Notes: a model not told the origin generated them from the sequence alone. A stretch of 64,000 nucleotides of DNA from Epiperipatus broadwayi (GCA_028023455.1 JAQFVV010000055.1:4744030-4808029), one strand, 5' to 3'; positions 10,419 through 25,067 are shown, counted from the first letter of the stretch. Program-made: numbers and translations.

Positions 10419-13400
10419 AGTTTATTTACTAGTTCATGGTTCAACTTGTGTTGCAAGAATGTACAAGTAAATAATATAACAACTTTTCCACTATTGCTTT
10501 AATTTTATATATACAAAAAAAAAAGTTTGGCAATGAGTTGCTTGTTTTTTCCATCTTAACACAGTTTAAATTTACTATATAATGAAATAAAAAAATTTAT
10601 TTGTAAAATCCAAAAAAAAAAAAAAACTTGAAAAAGCTCTGTAAGAAAAAGATTTGTGTAGGAGAAATTTATATTAAATTGACATTTTAGCTAATTTAAA
10701 GAAAAATTTAATGAATTATAAAATTTGCATATAAATCCATTAGAACAATCACTAGTGATGAAGTAGCATTTCATCAGCAGAAAAAGATTTTATATTTTCT
10801 ACTTTTGATATTACAGTTGGAATATATGGTTTTCAAGGAAGTAAATTCTGTTATTTTAATCTTTAATCATTATTTTTAAGAAACATAAGATTTTAAGCCA
10901 TTATCTATTTTTTTCTGTTCTTTTATTTTGTTATAAAAAGAAAATAAAGGATTTTGTTTTTATTATATTTGTTTTTAAGGCTCATATGTGTTAAGTGATA
11001 ATAGCATACATTGATGTTCTGTCCTATACATGTACAATACTTTTCCACACACATATCCAAAAGTTTTTTTAATATGTATATATGCACATCTATACAATTG
11101 CAATTCGTATATAAATTGAAAGTGTCAACAAAAATTTTTTTTTTTTTTTTTAAAAAAGTACGGTATTATTATAAGCAGTAGAGTAAAATGATGAGAAAAT
11201 ACATAATTATTTAGATGGGTAGATTCACTTAATCATGTTCCCTTAAAAAAAAAGGATGATGAAGGGTCAGATTATTAAATTGGTGTGTCAGAAGAGTCGA
11301 TTGCTTTTGTAATTTGTTTTTTCATTTTACTATAAATGTAGCAGCTTTATTATTGGTAGATGCAGACTTCAGTAATTTTAATTTGTTTAAGTTAGTATCA
11401 ATTCTGAATTTACGCAAGCCCCTCCCCCACTCCCCAGTAAATCCTTCGTTAAATTTTGGGGATTGTGAAATTTTTAAGAAATTCTCAAGTTTTGGATAAT
11501 GATAATTTTTTTTTTGAAAACGTTTAATTTTTAAAAATCACAAAAATAAATTGTTTTTTGTAGGAATTCTTGTTTTTTTTTTGTAAGTACGATTTGTTTC
11601 AAAAAGTTCTTTTCAAATCGTATATCCTTATTACTAAAGTATTAAGAAATATGAATTTGTATATTAATCAAAACTACTATCATTCTATTATGAATATTTT
11701 TACCTATTAGGCATGCTAAAAAACAATGAGTTGTGTGAAATTTTCGTGTGAAGAAGGGGACCACAATTGTAAAAGGGATACATGTTCTGAAACATTGATT
11801 TTATTTTCCACCCATAAATTTAAAACCTTTTTAATTTTTACTAAAAAATTTGTGTCATTTTTTTAAACACAAGCAATAGTGGCACAGATTTGGGTTTTTC
11901 CCCTTTCGATATTTTACAAATGAATGAGCACATCAATTTAGGTTGAGATTTAGAGGGAGTACTATCAGTACTTCTTTAAAATGGCAGTTGTTATACCAGT
12001 AAATAAAACAAGTGTACAATTTTTCTAATTTATTTAGGAATTTAATTGTTTATAGTTTTTTTTTTCTGGATCATGCATAAGTGAAATTGCAGATGCAATG
12101 TCTGGACAATAGTATAAACTTCATTATTAAATTACTAATGCTAGTTTATCTTTTATTGATTATTTTTGCGTGCCTGTGTGTGTGTGGTGTTTTTTTTTAA
12201 AAAATGAAATTTATTGATTTGCAGATGTGTCTTTACTATAAATAACATTTTCTGGTATTGTGCAGGGTACCAAATTTTTTAAAACAACATTATATTTTCA
12301 ATTTCATTCCTTACTAATTATATTTTAATTTCCATGCCATATGTAGATCGCTATCATCATCTTTGAATATTTCAAAAGTATTCATTGAATAAATGGACAA
12401 TATACTTATATTTGTTCATTCAAAGCCAATCTATATTTAAATCTTGAATTTAATAGGTGAATGAGTCATTCTGCTTTAGTAATGCAAGTAGTTCATGACT
12501 TAATATAGTGCATTCCATAAGATTTTGCTGAACTCATTTCATGCGTAGACTTCTTTTAATGATTATGTATTTTAGAGAAGGTCCTGTATTAAAAATGATT
12601 ACATATATTATTTGAAATATTATTTTGCCCTATGCAATTAACGGTGCTGCAGTTAACAATTTGTAATTAAGTTTTTTGACTATTTAGGAATGAACTAAAG
12701 AATTTTTTTTAATATTGTTGAATATTATTCAACTTCTATAAAGTTTATAATCTGATAGTGAATAAAAGAAAGGTCCCTCTTTATGTTTTTGAATTCAATT
12801 ATTATTCAAATCTGAAAATTGTCATGTATTTAGAATATTTTCTGTTGTTAGCTTACATAATTTTCAAACTCTTGAACACTTTAAATTTGCTGCTTGGATA
12901 TCATATTCACTATTGATCTGGTCTAACATTCTTTGGATAAGTTTGAAATTGTTTATGACTTCAGCTGATTTTTAAAACCGTGTTTTTGTGATAAATTTTC
13001 AAAGTTTCTGAATATGAATTGCAAATAAAACAATTACCAATTGCTTTAAATTTAATTGAAAGCAAAATTTTTGTCAATTGAAATTAATTATGAATAATAC
13101 ATTCTGATTAATTAATATTATGCAATTTTTATATTTGCTGCTTGATGTGTTGCAAGTTTTTGTTACTATCACCAATATAGATTAACTACTATATCATTAT
13201 GAATACATGAGATGCTAGCCTACAAAATATCTAAAACAAAAATTTTTTTTGTAGGTTGAACCAATGAAAATCTTTTTTATAGAATGTGCAAAATTTTATA
13301 TTGTACCAATATAAATATATATATTTATGAATATTAAAACTATATTTGTAAATAGATATTAATCATAGAAATAAATTTTTATATTAAATCTACTTTACCT

Positions 13401-14990
13401 ATTTTACCCATTTATTTTATGTGACCCAAGAAAACTCACCCATAGTAAGGAAATTCTATATGTGATTTTAATTATGTGAAATTGCATTACAATGATGTGT
13501 ACATAATTTCTTAATCTTTTTTTTTACTTAAGGTCTTTTTATGAGATGCTTATTTATTGTGGTCTTGTTATGCTATGTTTTAACATAAATATTTTATTAT
13601 ATGAACATTTTTATTACACCTATTGCTGTATAATAAACTTTAACAAATGTTTAAGTAAGTCTGTATTTTTACTTTTATATGTTCAAACTTAATTTAAAAT
13701 TAATGCTAATGTCTCTTAATTTTTGAACTAACAAATAACCTTTGGTTTTCAGTAGAAGATATTAATTGATATAGTTTCATTTTCAATCAAGGGAATAATC
13801 TGAATAATTAAATATATATATTAATTTAATTCAAATAGAGCAAATACCAAAATTGAATAACCTTTATTATTGTATGAATTTGGAGTAAAATTAAATTTTT
13901 TTTTTATTATATAAAATCACTATTTGTAGTCTTTGAAAAAAATGTCAAGATTTTATAATTGTAAAAGTCTTATAAATTTATTTTTTAAAAAAATTATAAT
14001 AAATTTTTACAAAATATTATTTACATACTTCTTTTTATTTATTTTGTCTTCTATTATAATGATTATGGTTGTAATATAATGGATTAGTGTTTTGTAAGAA
14101 TTCATCATAATTTCTAATTACAAATATGAAATATTTAATTTTGTTAAAACAATGATAGTGACGTAAGGGATTTGATTTTCCATTTTTGTTCACAAGCTTA
14201 CCTTAAATTTTGTTTTTAGCAGTTTTTGAATTATAACCATTTTCAATGTCTCTTGTATGATTTTTCAAAGTCATTATAGAAATCATTTTTATCAAAAAAA
14301 ATGTTTTAAAACTATGAAGAAATATTATCAAATATATGCTACAGAAATCATAATATTATTTTTTAAAAATTATTAGGATTGTGTTACTTGAAAGAAGCTA
14401 ACTGATACTGATATACTGCAATATTAATATGGTTATAATTAAGTACTATTGCATCAATAAACAATTGTCACTATAAATATGTAAATCTAATTAAACAAAA
14501 TTATAAAAATATTTTTTCTGCAAAGCAAATTAAAATCACTAACAAATAAGTATAGAATTAGTAAAGTATAATTTAGTGTCAATAATATTTACAAGCACAG
14601 AACACATTAGAAAATTAAACGGGTTTGAAGTAGATTTTATCAATTGAAGAAATCGATTCTTAAAGGATTCTGTATTTGCATTGTTTTGTTCACAGGAAGT
14701 GGATGAAATGGGGATTATGTTAGAAATGAGAGTGATTGATAAACAATAGTAAGAAAATTTAATGGATTGATTTGAGATAAAATAATAACTACTTTTAGTA
14801 CCAGAAGTTTTTAAAAAAGTATATTTTCTGATTTATATTATTGCATTTCATATTGTGTTGAGCAAAAAAATTAGTAAGAAAAAAAAGAAAACATATTTTA
14901 ATAAAGAATTTAATTAGCGATACATTTTTTAAAATAGTAATTAACTAGATATAAATTGTATTTTGGACAAAAATTTTATTTGTTTTAAAG
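10419..14990. other. Long non-coding AT-rich interval
   Basis: I see no supportable gene or repeat family here. The 61-codon frame at 11314-11499 is unconvincing. Homopolymer A/T runs are frequent (e.g. 10611-10626, 11131-11150). It would fit a large intron or intergenic DNA. Confidence 0.5.
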
Positions 14991-15043
14991 GAAGATTGTG
15001 ACAACAAATATATTGCTATAATTATTGTGCAATTAAAAATTAG
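14991..15043 (+). CDS. Weak candidate internal exon, 53 nt
   Basis: An acceptor-like TTTGTTTTAAAG (ends 14990) and a strong donor TTAG|GTGAGT (15044-15049) bracket 53 nt. Only one frame is open (EDCDNKYIAIIIVQLKI), entering in phase 0 and leaving in phase 2. This does not join in frame to the other candidates. The donor is good, but the acceptor has AAG rather than CAG/TAG and the peptide is not recognised. Confidence 0.15.
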
Positions 15044-16253
15044 GTGAGTAAATCATTGCATCTTATGCTGTAGGTGTTCATAGGTTTTTTAATTATTTAA
15101 TAAAACATACTCTTTTTGGCTTGAATCAAAAATTTTTGCTACCAATGACATCAGCATCCTGTTATGTTACTGTTACGAAATAGGCATATATTTTTGAAAG
15201 TTTGCTCTAACAAATAGTTATTTTCAAAATAATGGGTATAAATGTATATGAAAGGAGAATTGCTTGTGAAATTGAAAACGAAAATTTTTAATGCACAGAT
15301 AAATTTCATTAAATTATAATGTATCATGTGAACAGTGGTACAATACAAGAAAAAAGATGGAAGAATATATGAAGCAAGTTGTCAACCGAATGGACACTAA
15401 TAGATGTATAAGAGATAATAAATTTTGCACAAGGAATTAAAATGATATTTAGGGGGACCTTAAACAAAATTAGCATTTGACAGAAATGGGAAATATCTAA
15501 GAAACTTAAGAAGTAGATACTTACGACTAGTATTACCATCGATAAACTTAATACATAATTTAGTTAACAATCTTCATGAATAAATAATTGCCAGATTAAA
15601 GAGTGTAGTAATAGCCTGAATATAGTATATCCTCAGTTTCTAATATAAATTTTTATTTTTTTTAAGCAACCTAACTCGCTGGAAACCTAAACAAATATTA
15701 AATAACTTAATATTTGGATATTGCATGCATACGTTCTGTATACTGTATTTAAAACGTGATTAAAAGTTTTCTTTTTTATATAACAATCCAGTTTTTTTGC
15801 TAACATTTTGTGCTAACTTTTTTTTCTTTAATTTTTTTTTATATTTTAGGATTTTAATATCTTTATAAAAAGTATAGAATTGTATATAAATATGAGTTAA
15901 ATTTTTCTTTTACTTTTTACCACTTTTTGTTTTAGAATAAAAAATAATAATTAATACTGCAAGCGGATAAATTTTTTCTAGTATTTAAAGTGGCAAGCGA
16001 GGAAAAACAAAATGAAATATATTCTTGTGTCAATCGGGATTATTTATTTACTATAGAAACTTAATTCAAGATGAAATTTTGAAAAGTGTTCCTTAAATAA
16101 CTTATGACAAAATATAGAAATTTGAAATTATTTCATTTTGTACAGTTGAAAAAAAAAGTTAAATTATTAGATTCTTAGATTATTGATGAACCTTTATTCA
16201 TCAGCTGTTCCAACATTGACATTACATACATTTGTACGTATACTTTTGAATAA
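15044..16253. other. Non-coding AT-rich interval
   Basis: No supportable feature. The minus-strand frames 15151-15348 and 15324-15539 are hydrophobic chance translations. Confidence 0.45.
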
Positions 16254-17017
16254 AGACTTTCAACTTCGTTTAGTCATCTACTCCATCTTATACAACCGAT
16301 ACATCTGACCACATGTGGAAAAGATAAATAGTCTTCAATATATGTATTTCATGCTGAACTAGCTCTCATCAGTTGATCCAGATGACAATCTCCCACACAT
16401 ATATACTATCAGTGTTCTGTTTGTATTAAGATAACAAATCTTCGAACTTAAATGGACAGCCTTTCAATCTTCACTCCAACTCTTCAGCCATCCATTTTCA
16501 TTGATGATGGCATGTTCAAAGCATTTGTGTGTCAATTTTGTTATATCCATGTTGACCGTAAGTTATTCTGAGCCTTCATATGTAGCATTTATAATTACTA
16601 CTAGCTTAAAAGTATATATACTAGCATTTAAATATTACATATAGCCTGTATTTTGCCCATCCTCCTATGTATTTGAATGGGCATGAATGTCCTACATATA
16701 AGAGGTTAGAATAACTTATTGGCAACATGGGTATGACAACAAAATTGGCACCTAAAGACTGTTTAATGATATGGGTAGCGAAGATTTGGAGAGTGGAAAA
16801 GATTGAAGCTTGTTCATTAAATTTTGAAGATATGCTAGCTTAATATAAACAGCACTAATTATATGTGTATGGGAGATGATCCGGACAAATTGATGAGTGC
16901 TGATTTAGCCCGAAGTACATATATTAGAGATCATTTATCTTTTTCGCATGTATATATATGGTCATGGGTATTGGAATTATAAGATGGAGTAGATGACTGA
17001 AGGAAACCTGAAAGTCT
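16254..17017. mobile_element. Foldback element of the 47-kb repeat family
   Basis: The ends are inverted: AGACTTTCA...AGTCATCTACTCCATCTTATA from 16254 and its reverse complement ending at 17017. Each arm (about 16254-16590 and 16680-17017) is a full unit of the repeat found at 47303-47794, 48750-48960 and 59545-59895. Shared landmarks are 'CATCAGTTGRTCC', 'CACACATATATACT', 'ATTTCATGCTGAAC' and 'CATGTTGACC'. Two units therefore face each other around a short AT-rich centre. No coding frame exists. It is a non-autonomous inverted-repeat element; superfamily unknown. Confidence 0.7.
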
Positions 17018-17831
17018 ATTAAAATTCTCTCTAAATAATAAGTTAACATTTGTTTCATTTTTGCTCTTTCACAGTGCGTTTAGGAGATTATGATGCATTG
17101 TAACCACACCCTCAATGTTTAGAAAATGTATTTATAGCTATAGAAATTCAATCATTTACCAAATCTGAATATAGTATACTCAATATTAAAATGATATTAA
17201 TTTATCCCTGTATTAAATTAAAGTATTAACTAATAAATCACTGAACAATAAATAATACCAGTAGAAATGGATTAAAATTGGAAATTTTTTCAAATGAGTT
17301 AAGTTTGATTTCTAAGCTTGAATGAATTTTTTTTTTTGAGCCTTCACTGTAAAACTAAAGTTGGATTATTGTTTAATATAATTCTGATTGTCATGTGGGC
17401 ATTTATATAATAATAGAAAAACTTTGCAGTTTTAAAATCCTCTTTAATTATTGAATTTAGAAAATTTGCATTGAAGAAATTAGTGTTAGTTTTTACATGA
17501 TGGATGAAGTAAAAATATGAGTTCTTATTCAAACTTATTTATATCTTGACTACAATAAAATAGAAAAATTGTTAACATAAAAAATACCGCATCAAAGTAT
17601 AGATAAAAAAAACTTTATTAATTTTTTAATACAAACTTCTAATTTTGATGTAAAAATATATCTGGATATAGTAGAAAACAAGGCATTATTATGGCCAAAC
17701 AATATATAAATCTATTTTTCCTATCACTTTGGAGTGTATAAGAATATTTAAGTATTTGCAGAAGGACAATTTGTTCAAGCTAATATAGAGTTAGTCTTGT
17801 AAAGCTGATGATGAATTTTTTTATCATTTAG
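17018..17831. other. Non-coding AT-rich interval
   Basis: No feature seen apart from the polypyrimidine-poor acceptor region at its 3' edge. Confidence 0.45.
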
Positions 17832-17864
17832 AAAGTGAAAAAGCTATTGACAAACCCAACTTAG
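17832..17864 (+). CDS. Candidate 33-nt microexon
   Basis: A T-rich tract ending TTTATCATTTAG (to 17831) and a perfect donor TTAG|GTAAGT (17865-17870) flank 33 nt. Entered in phase 1 it reads SEKAIDKPNL with no stop and leaves in phase 1, so it is symmetric and compatible with the phase-1 end of the PWWP-like exon at 6641. The other frames contain a stop (TAG) or lack splice compatibility. The peptide is charged and plausible as surface loop sequence but matches nothing I can name. Confidence 0.25.
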   Translation, partial: KVKKLLTNPT

Positions 17865-18821
17865 GTAAGTATTAAAGCTGTAAAAACTGATAATGTTTTA
17901 TAATATGCAAATTAAAATTTTAATATGTTCTGGAATCAAATGTCAGTTTGTACTTTCAAATGGAATTGAGTCATTAAAAAAAATACTGTTACATTTTTTT
18001 TTATTACAGATAGAACTTTATTTTATATTGTAATTATATTGACTAAGTATTAATAGTATTCAGATGGTTATCCAGGATTTAGTGTATTAAACGATTTGAT
18101 CATGTTAAATGTTTGTTACTACTTGATGCCTGGCATTGATTACTGTTAAGTATTTGTTGTATGCCCAAGTTTTATGCAACTGTCAAAAAGAAAAATGAAT
18201 TTAAATTCTTAATTTAGATATTCCTACTGCCTATTTGGAATTTTTAGAGGATGAAATATTTATAGAATGTTTTAAATTGATCAATTTAACATTAAAAATT
18301 AATTAAAAATAAAAGTGTTTTAGGCTAACTTTTAAAGAAAAAGTTAAAATATTGAAAGGAATGGCAGCAATCAATTCTTAGTTAAACAATCTTTAAAGAT
18401 GTTTATTTTATTTTCTGAGAAAAAAAAATTCAAACAATCAAATTATGTTTTATAAGTTTGGTAATATGCTTGTTATGTGACATTGGATAATGTTACAAGA
18501 AATATAATTTTCAAATTAGAATAATTGAATTTTATGATAAAAGTAACATGGTATTATAAGTTTATGTTCTTACTAGTCAAATTTAACCTTAAATTATAAC
18601 ATTAATTAATTCCATCTATGAAATCTGCTACTACATTATATGCATGCTAAAATGCAGACTGGAAATCTTCCAATTGGTTAAAATCAAATTTTCTCAAGTA
18701 AGATATGTCATTAACTGTTTACCAGTTTGTGATATTTAACTGATATGATTTTTTTTATCATAACCTAAACAGCATTGTATGTACTGATGATGCAGGTTAT
18801 AATGAAGTTTAACTTTTTCAG

Positions 18822-18914
18822 ACAGAGATCAAATATAATTGCAAATCATCTAAAGTTTTATTTTCTGATGGTGTCTTTGGCGAAATAGACATCACTAATA
18901 TAAAACAACTTTGA
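18822..18914 (+). CDS. Weak candidate terminal exon, 30 codons
   Basis: An acceptor-like AACTTTTTCAG (ends 18821) is followed in phase 0 by TEIKYNCKSSKVLFSD then GVFGEIDITNIKQL and TGA (18912-18914). The amino-acid mix looks protein-like, and other frames close quickly. Phase 0 does not match the phase-1 donors upstream, so it cannot simply follow them. No family assignment; could be a transposon relic. Confidence 0.18.
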   Translation, partial: TEIKYNCKSSKVLFSDGVFGEIDITNIKQL

Positions 18915-21900
18915 TGTGCATGCATTTTTTGTTTTTGAATCTTGTTTTATTTTGCCATTAATTTATTTTGTTTTCAGACTAAATCTGCTTTTTAACAATT
19001 ATTAAAGATGAGACATTTTCCCTTTAAAATTATTTTTTAATAATAATTGATTATTGTTATATTTCTTATCCTATATTTTTGGAAATATAATTTGTAACAA
19101 TCAAAGAAGTTAAGCAGTATATAATATGCAAGTTATATTGTGTTACCAAAATAGATATTTGAAACAAAATAACTTTCATATGTATAAACTATGCTTTGGA
19201 GTGTTTGCTGTCTTGTCTTGATCTATTGGACTTTACTGGAAACTTAGAAAGTTATATCTAAGAAAGTAGATAATTTTATTAGCTTACATTTTATGTTGAA
19301 AAATAAAATTTGAATTCATTCTTTTCATTGGTAATGAAAGCCAATCTATATGTGTTAAGTGTATATGCATATAGAAAAGGATAAAAATATTTTTAAAAGC
19401 TCAAAAATCCAAGAAATGTACAAAAAAATTTTTTATATCCAATCAGCTGATCTTGAAAGAATTGAAAACAGACTGAAAAAAAAAAGGCATATTTAAAAGA
19501 TTACAAGGAAAAAAATTATTTGGTTGCTACTGTGGAATAGCTGTCACGAACAGTAAGGGTCAGATTTTTTTCATTGTGAAACCAAAAAAATACTATTATA
19601 GATATTTCATTCATGGAGATCTTGTGGCAAAATATGTGAGCCTTTAATTGCATAATTTTTTGAGATTATGCAAAAAAATAATTATAACAGCAAATCCATT
19701 ATGTTGTGATTTTGAGAAGAAAATGAGACATGCAGGAGTCTGGTGGTTTTCACTGAAATCATTGTCTTCAAAAACTAGATCAGCTTAAACATTTTTGAAA
19801 GATGGATTGGCTGCGATGAGCAGCACTAGTGTAAAGTTTATTTTATCTGATACATTCAAAATGTAATGAGTTGCAAAATGTTTGTAAGGCAAAGATGTTA
19901 GTCTCATAAACATTCTGACTTAGTTTTTTACAAGTGGACTATAACAAAATATTGAAGATATTTTAGAGTTACTTTCCAATCTTTTTTACAGAGATGAACC
20001 ATGATTTTCACATATTTGCAAAGTATGTGAATTTCTAATTGAATCGTATCTTTTTTATTTCAATTAAAACAAGATAATACTAAGAACTTTTTTGATATTG
20101 ACATCTGGTGATCTCCAAGCAATTAATAAAAGTACCAAATATTTTTGTGTGCAGAGAGATGAAATAATACTAGATATTCTAAAATTTATGCAATTTTACA
20201 ACTTTTTATTTTAGCATTTTTCATTTTATATATATATTTGAAGCTGGATTTTTGCTATGCTAATGCACTTTAATAAGCATGTTTTACTTTGATGAAAGGG
20301 ACCAAATATTAAAGCTCTCAAATCATGAGTCCAATGTTACTGATCTAGTAAACCAATCCCACTCAAAAATATTTTGCTTGATTGTAAAGATTTTTTTTTT
20401 ATTTTATAAAAATACAATTTATATTTCTATAATTTAAAAACTCAAAATAGATTTAAAAAGTAATATCAAAATATTCCCTGGAAGCCTTTGAATTTTTTTT
20501 TTTTTTTTGTTAGTAACAAAGGGATTCGGATAAATATTTGGCAGTTTTTTTGTGTAGAATACATTTGGAACTATTTATGAATGACTTTAAAAGTTTAAAT
20601 TCTTAATTTGTATTTTATGATAATTATTTTTATAGCTATCGTTTTTTAAAGTACATTAGCTTTATAATGTGTGCATTTTTTTAAGGTTTTGTCTTGTGAA
20701 AACTATCTTCAACAGATTCACAAAAAATTCAATTTGACTTATTTGACAACAAACAAATTTTTTATCAACTTTTATAAATTCAGAGCTTGTATTAACCCAG
20801 TGGTGTGTGTATGTTATAGCCTTTAGGTTATGCAGATCAGATTACATTTTTTAATTATCAGCTAATTATGTGATAATTAAGAAAAACTGGTGAAGAGTGG
20901 GCTTTACATTTAACAATTTATCTAGACTTTTCTAAATGAAACACCTATATTTTGTTAGAAATCAATCCCACTGCTGTCTTTATAGGAAGAATTAACTAGA
21001 AATTATCTGAGACACCATCCATTTTTTTAAAATCATTGAATAACTTGCGAGTAAGTTTTATCTATAAGAAGACCAATTTGCTTTGTTAATTTTTTTAAAA
21101 ATTATTTTGTATAATTATTAAAGTATTTCATATTCTCTAAATAGACATCTATAAAATTCTGGGTCTGGAAATTAGTATTGACTCAATTGTATTTATCTAT
21201 ATATTGTCACATGCATTGCAAACCAGTGTTACAATTAAAACGTTTTAATTTGTGCTGTGATTAATATTTGGAATTATGTATTTTCATATGCTGATGTCAA
21301 ATGTTTTGCTTGGGTGCTTGACTATGACTGGTTATGGGAAATGCAGCATCATCATTTGTGGACTTGGCAGCCTTGTTTTATATTTCTTTGTTTCTGGAAA
21401 CAAAAACTAGAATATTTGTATTATCTGCTATAAATATAAGCTACATGAATGTCTTTAATATAGTAATTGTGATGATTGGAGAATTGAGAATAAGGATTTT
21501 AAAAAGGTAAAGACAATTATATTTTTTAATTTTAATATTTTGATTATTGAGATGTTTTACGCTATAAATTTGTATTAAAAGATGCAGATAGTAGGTAAAT
21601 AATCCAAAAGCTGACATTAAGTTAGCATCCCAATAATAAATTGAAATTTAATAGGCAACTCACAAAATAAGGAAACAGGTGAAGTGTTTAATTTTGAATT
21701 ATTTCAAGCATTCGTGCTGCAATTTCTGGAAAGTAAAAACAAACTATAGACATGAGATTTAAATTTTAGAAAAGTTAGCTTAAGATCGTAAAAAGATGGA
21801 TAAAAATAACTAATGAAAGATTCTAAAATTAATGGAGATATATAAAACTTGTTATTTTAGGCATTCAATGTGAAATATCCAAAATATAGATAACTAATAG

Positions 21901-24549
21901 CAGATGAGTGCACTTGAAATTTAGAGTTGACAAAATTGATGAAAAATTTCAACTCTACAGAATCGAAATTAATTATAGATCATTTGTTGCCTAAGAGTGA
22001 AATGGATTTACTTGAAAAAGGTGATGGAGAAAATGACATAATTATGTGTGTGGAAAGTTAGCAAATAAAAACAATATTTTAAACTTTCTGAATATAAGGA
22101 AAAATGACATTTGGAATGCTAATGAAGATGTTATTAACTATTTATCAAACTATTTTAGGTCATTTTACATAAAGCTAGATTTAACTTTGACTTTAAACCT
22201 TAAAGAATAATGTGAAAATTTTGTATTAAAATTGCAAATGGAACAAGTTTAAGCCTCTTGAAAATCTGACAATGAAAAAATTTATTGATCCAAAATATGT
22301 TAAAAATGGCAGACAAAATATTTTTATAAAAGTATTCTGGAGTTAATCTGCCAATGTAATGTATAATGCATGGATCTTGTTTTGATCCTAGGATAAAATC
22401 TTTGTTGGATAGTTACTAAGCATTGCTTTGCTTATAAAATTAATGATGGTGAGAAACCAAGAAGTCTCAGTACTTTTGTTTTTGTAATCTAAAGCTTTTG
22501 TGTAGTCTTTCATCCTAGAAACATTTTTTTTATTCCTGTTTAGTACAGATTAAGAGCATTGCATGTTATCAAATTGTCATTAGAGCCTCAACAATCCTGC
22601 TATATCTTGGGAAGCAAAAATAGTAAATGATTTTTTTAATAAATAACTTGAGAGCCAACTCAAAAATTATGACTAAACCCTGTTGGTCTTTATAATTATA
22701 TGAACATTAATAAAAATATGGGTAAAATTATAAAAGAAATGCAGGTGAGTAATATTTGTCAGGTATGTACTTTATATAATTTAATGCACTTCAAACATTT
22801 ATCAAGAGCATTTTTAAAATATTTGGAATATAAATCAAGACAAAAGTACAATAATTCACATTAAATATATTTAACAGTGCAGTCCAAATACACAGCATAT
22901 CAAATCATGAAAAAGAGCTATCATCAATATATAACATGGTATACAAGGTAATATAAGGAATATCTTGAATAAATAAAAATCTTTAAAATGGAATATCATT
23001 GGATAACATTTATATTTTATCAATGAAAACTAAATTAAATATGAAAAGGATCTTTAGTGCTAGAACTATAAGAATGAAAGATTTGTTTCAAATATGATCA
23101 TTGTATTACACTCAAAAGATTCACTTGGTATTTTGCAAACAATGTTTCAAAGATAATGTTTGGCATCAAGAAGATACAAAATTGCAAGTGGACATATTTA
23201 GCTACTTCAAATAATGACTAATGAAAAATTGTGACATAAATGTAAAAACATTGGAAAGAAAGGAGTGCTAAAAGTGTACCTGTTATCACAAGTGATGTGA
23301 ACTAGTCCCGCAGTTTATATTGATTGGCAAATTTCAACAATGCCAGTTAATATGGATAGTATGCTAGTGTACATATATATAAAGATATGTAAGTTTTCAT
23401 TGTAAACTTGCAAAGTAAAAGAAACATTTTCAACCTGCATTGACTCATTATGTAACAGATTATAATTGTATGTGGTACTATAAGAAACCTTTTGTGATAT
23501 ATAATTCATTTTCAGTAAGTATATGTGTAAAAAAAAACGAACTGCAAAAAAATGAAACAAAATTACTTTCATTTAGAATATTTTCTAATGGATCAGTTAT
23601 AATAAAGTTATAAGCATTACATATAAAGAATATATTTAGATATATAACTATAGATTATAAAATTGAGATTCCCACTTGTTTTTAAAATTGTTGCTTTTTT
23701 TTTTTTTAGTAAAATAAGTTATAATGAAATTAATTTTATTTATTATATGCATTATTTACAAAATTAAAAAATATAACGATTGCAATAAATGGAGAAAAAA
23801 AAAATCATTTGGAATACAACTTCTATCTAAGATTAGTGGACTGCTTTCTTATAGGAAAAGAATGATTAGTTATAATAAATAAAATTTATACTTGTATAAA
23901 AAAGAAAATTGTGTCTAGACTTCAGCAGTATAAGACTGCTAAACACTACAAAAGTGATATAAATGGTATACTAAGCAAAATTCAAACTAATTTGTCTTGT
24001 CAAAATACATGCAGCAGTAGAGGGTACTGAGATGGCTATTCAATTTATGTAATTAAGGCCCATGAATATTTTTAGCAGTTATTGTAGTTGTTGAGAGTTA
24101 AAAAATTAATAATTGATTAAAACTAGTATTTTTTTGTTTTAAAAAAGTTTCTTTCTAAAAAGAATGGTTACTTACATATTAGTTCACACTGAAATGTCAC
24201 ATTATTCTGGCAATTTTCCTTGTGATGTTGTAAAATAATGTCTCCATGTGTGCTTTTAACAATACTTAATTGACCTGTTTGGATAAATGATCATCTTTAA
24301 GTTTATTTACTTCCAAATGGTACCCTATAACTATTTAGTGGAAATTAAACATACCTATTTACATTTTTTGGACAAATTGACACCTCTAAGTTAACTTACT
24401 GCAATATGGCAAACACATTTAGTGAAGTGAAATGAGTATTTAGGTGTGTTTTTTTTTTTTTGCAAGTAAACTTAACAATATATATTTATTACTAGTGGTA
24501 AACAAACAAAATATATAAACACAATTATATCCAATTATAAATCCTGGGT
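18915..24549. other. Long non-coding interval, possible decayed transposon
   Basis: No supportable gene. A 56-codon frame at 19477-19647 has a vague Tc1/mariner look but no catalytic motif. A strong donor-like GCAG|GTGAGT at 22740-22749 lacks a matching acceptor. The minus-strand frame 23315-23572 is unrecognised and hydrophobic. The rest is AT-rich sequence with homopolymers. Confidence 0.45.
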
Positions 24550-25067
24550 TTTTTTTTTTTTCAAAAACTATTTTCTAATATTAATACTGAACATATATAA
24601 TACAAAACTCCAATGTTTCAACTGTTTTTATCTTCATACAGTCGTTTTCAAGGATCTGCAACAACAATATGAAATACATAATTATAAATAAACCTGTTAC
24701 ATAAATACCTTCATCTTGCATTGCCATAAACAGTAACAAACATTAATTATATTTTACTTGTATCTCCCACTGCTATTTTTTATTACTCATTTAATTACAA
24801 ATCCTTTAAAATCATCCAAGAAGCTTTCTATACAAATTTAAAAACCAACCATAATTTCAAATAACCTTTTTTAAATCTTATCTAAAACCTATCTCAAAAT
24901 TACATTCCTAAACTATAGGTTTAAATGAAAATAAACATCTTTTTTTATACAAAAAAAAAACTTAAGTTACCTAAATCTATTCAAACATTCATTTTAATTG
25001 TACATTATTTTATATTCCTTATCTACTCCATTCTATTTAAAATAGGATTATATTGTTTTATGTAAAA
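24550..25067 (-). mobile_element. Penelope-like element, 3' terminal segment
   Basis: On the minus strand this aligns with the 3' parts of the copies at 28070-28860 and 63340-64000. At the upstream end (25005-25067) it keeps the last codons after the GIY-YIG domain, readable as QYNPILNRME. It then has a long non-coding 3' region, ending with the shared motif GATCCTTGAAAACG-stem-GTTGAAACATTGG and a terminal 'TGTTCAGTATTAATATTAG' block also found at 28801-28821. A 5-bp stem, ACTGT (24621-24625) with ACAGT (24638-24642), precedes GAAAC. Penelope-like elements often carry hammerhead ribozymes near the 3' end; the core CUGANGA is not intact here. The upstream (5') side is cut off by the Merlin end at about 25078. 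Confidence 0.75.

Noticed and set aside
19477-19647. 56-codon frame with a Tc1/mariner-like 'GIAV...FF' feel
   Set aside because: No catalytic D or terminal repeats are visible, and frames this long are common by chance in such AT-rich DNA.
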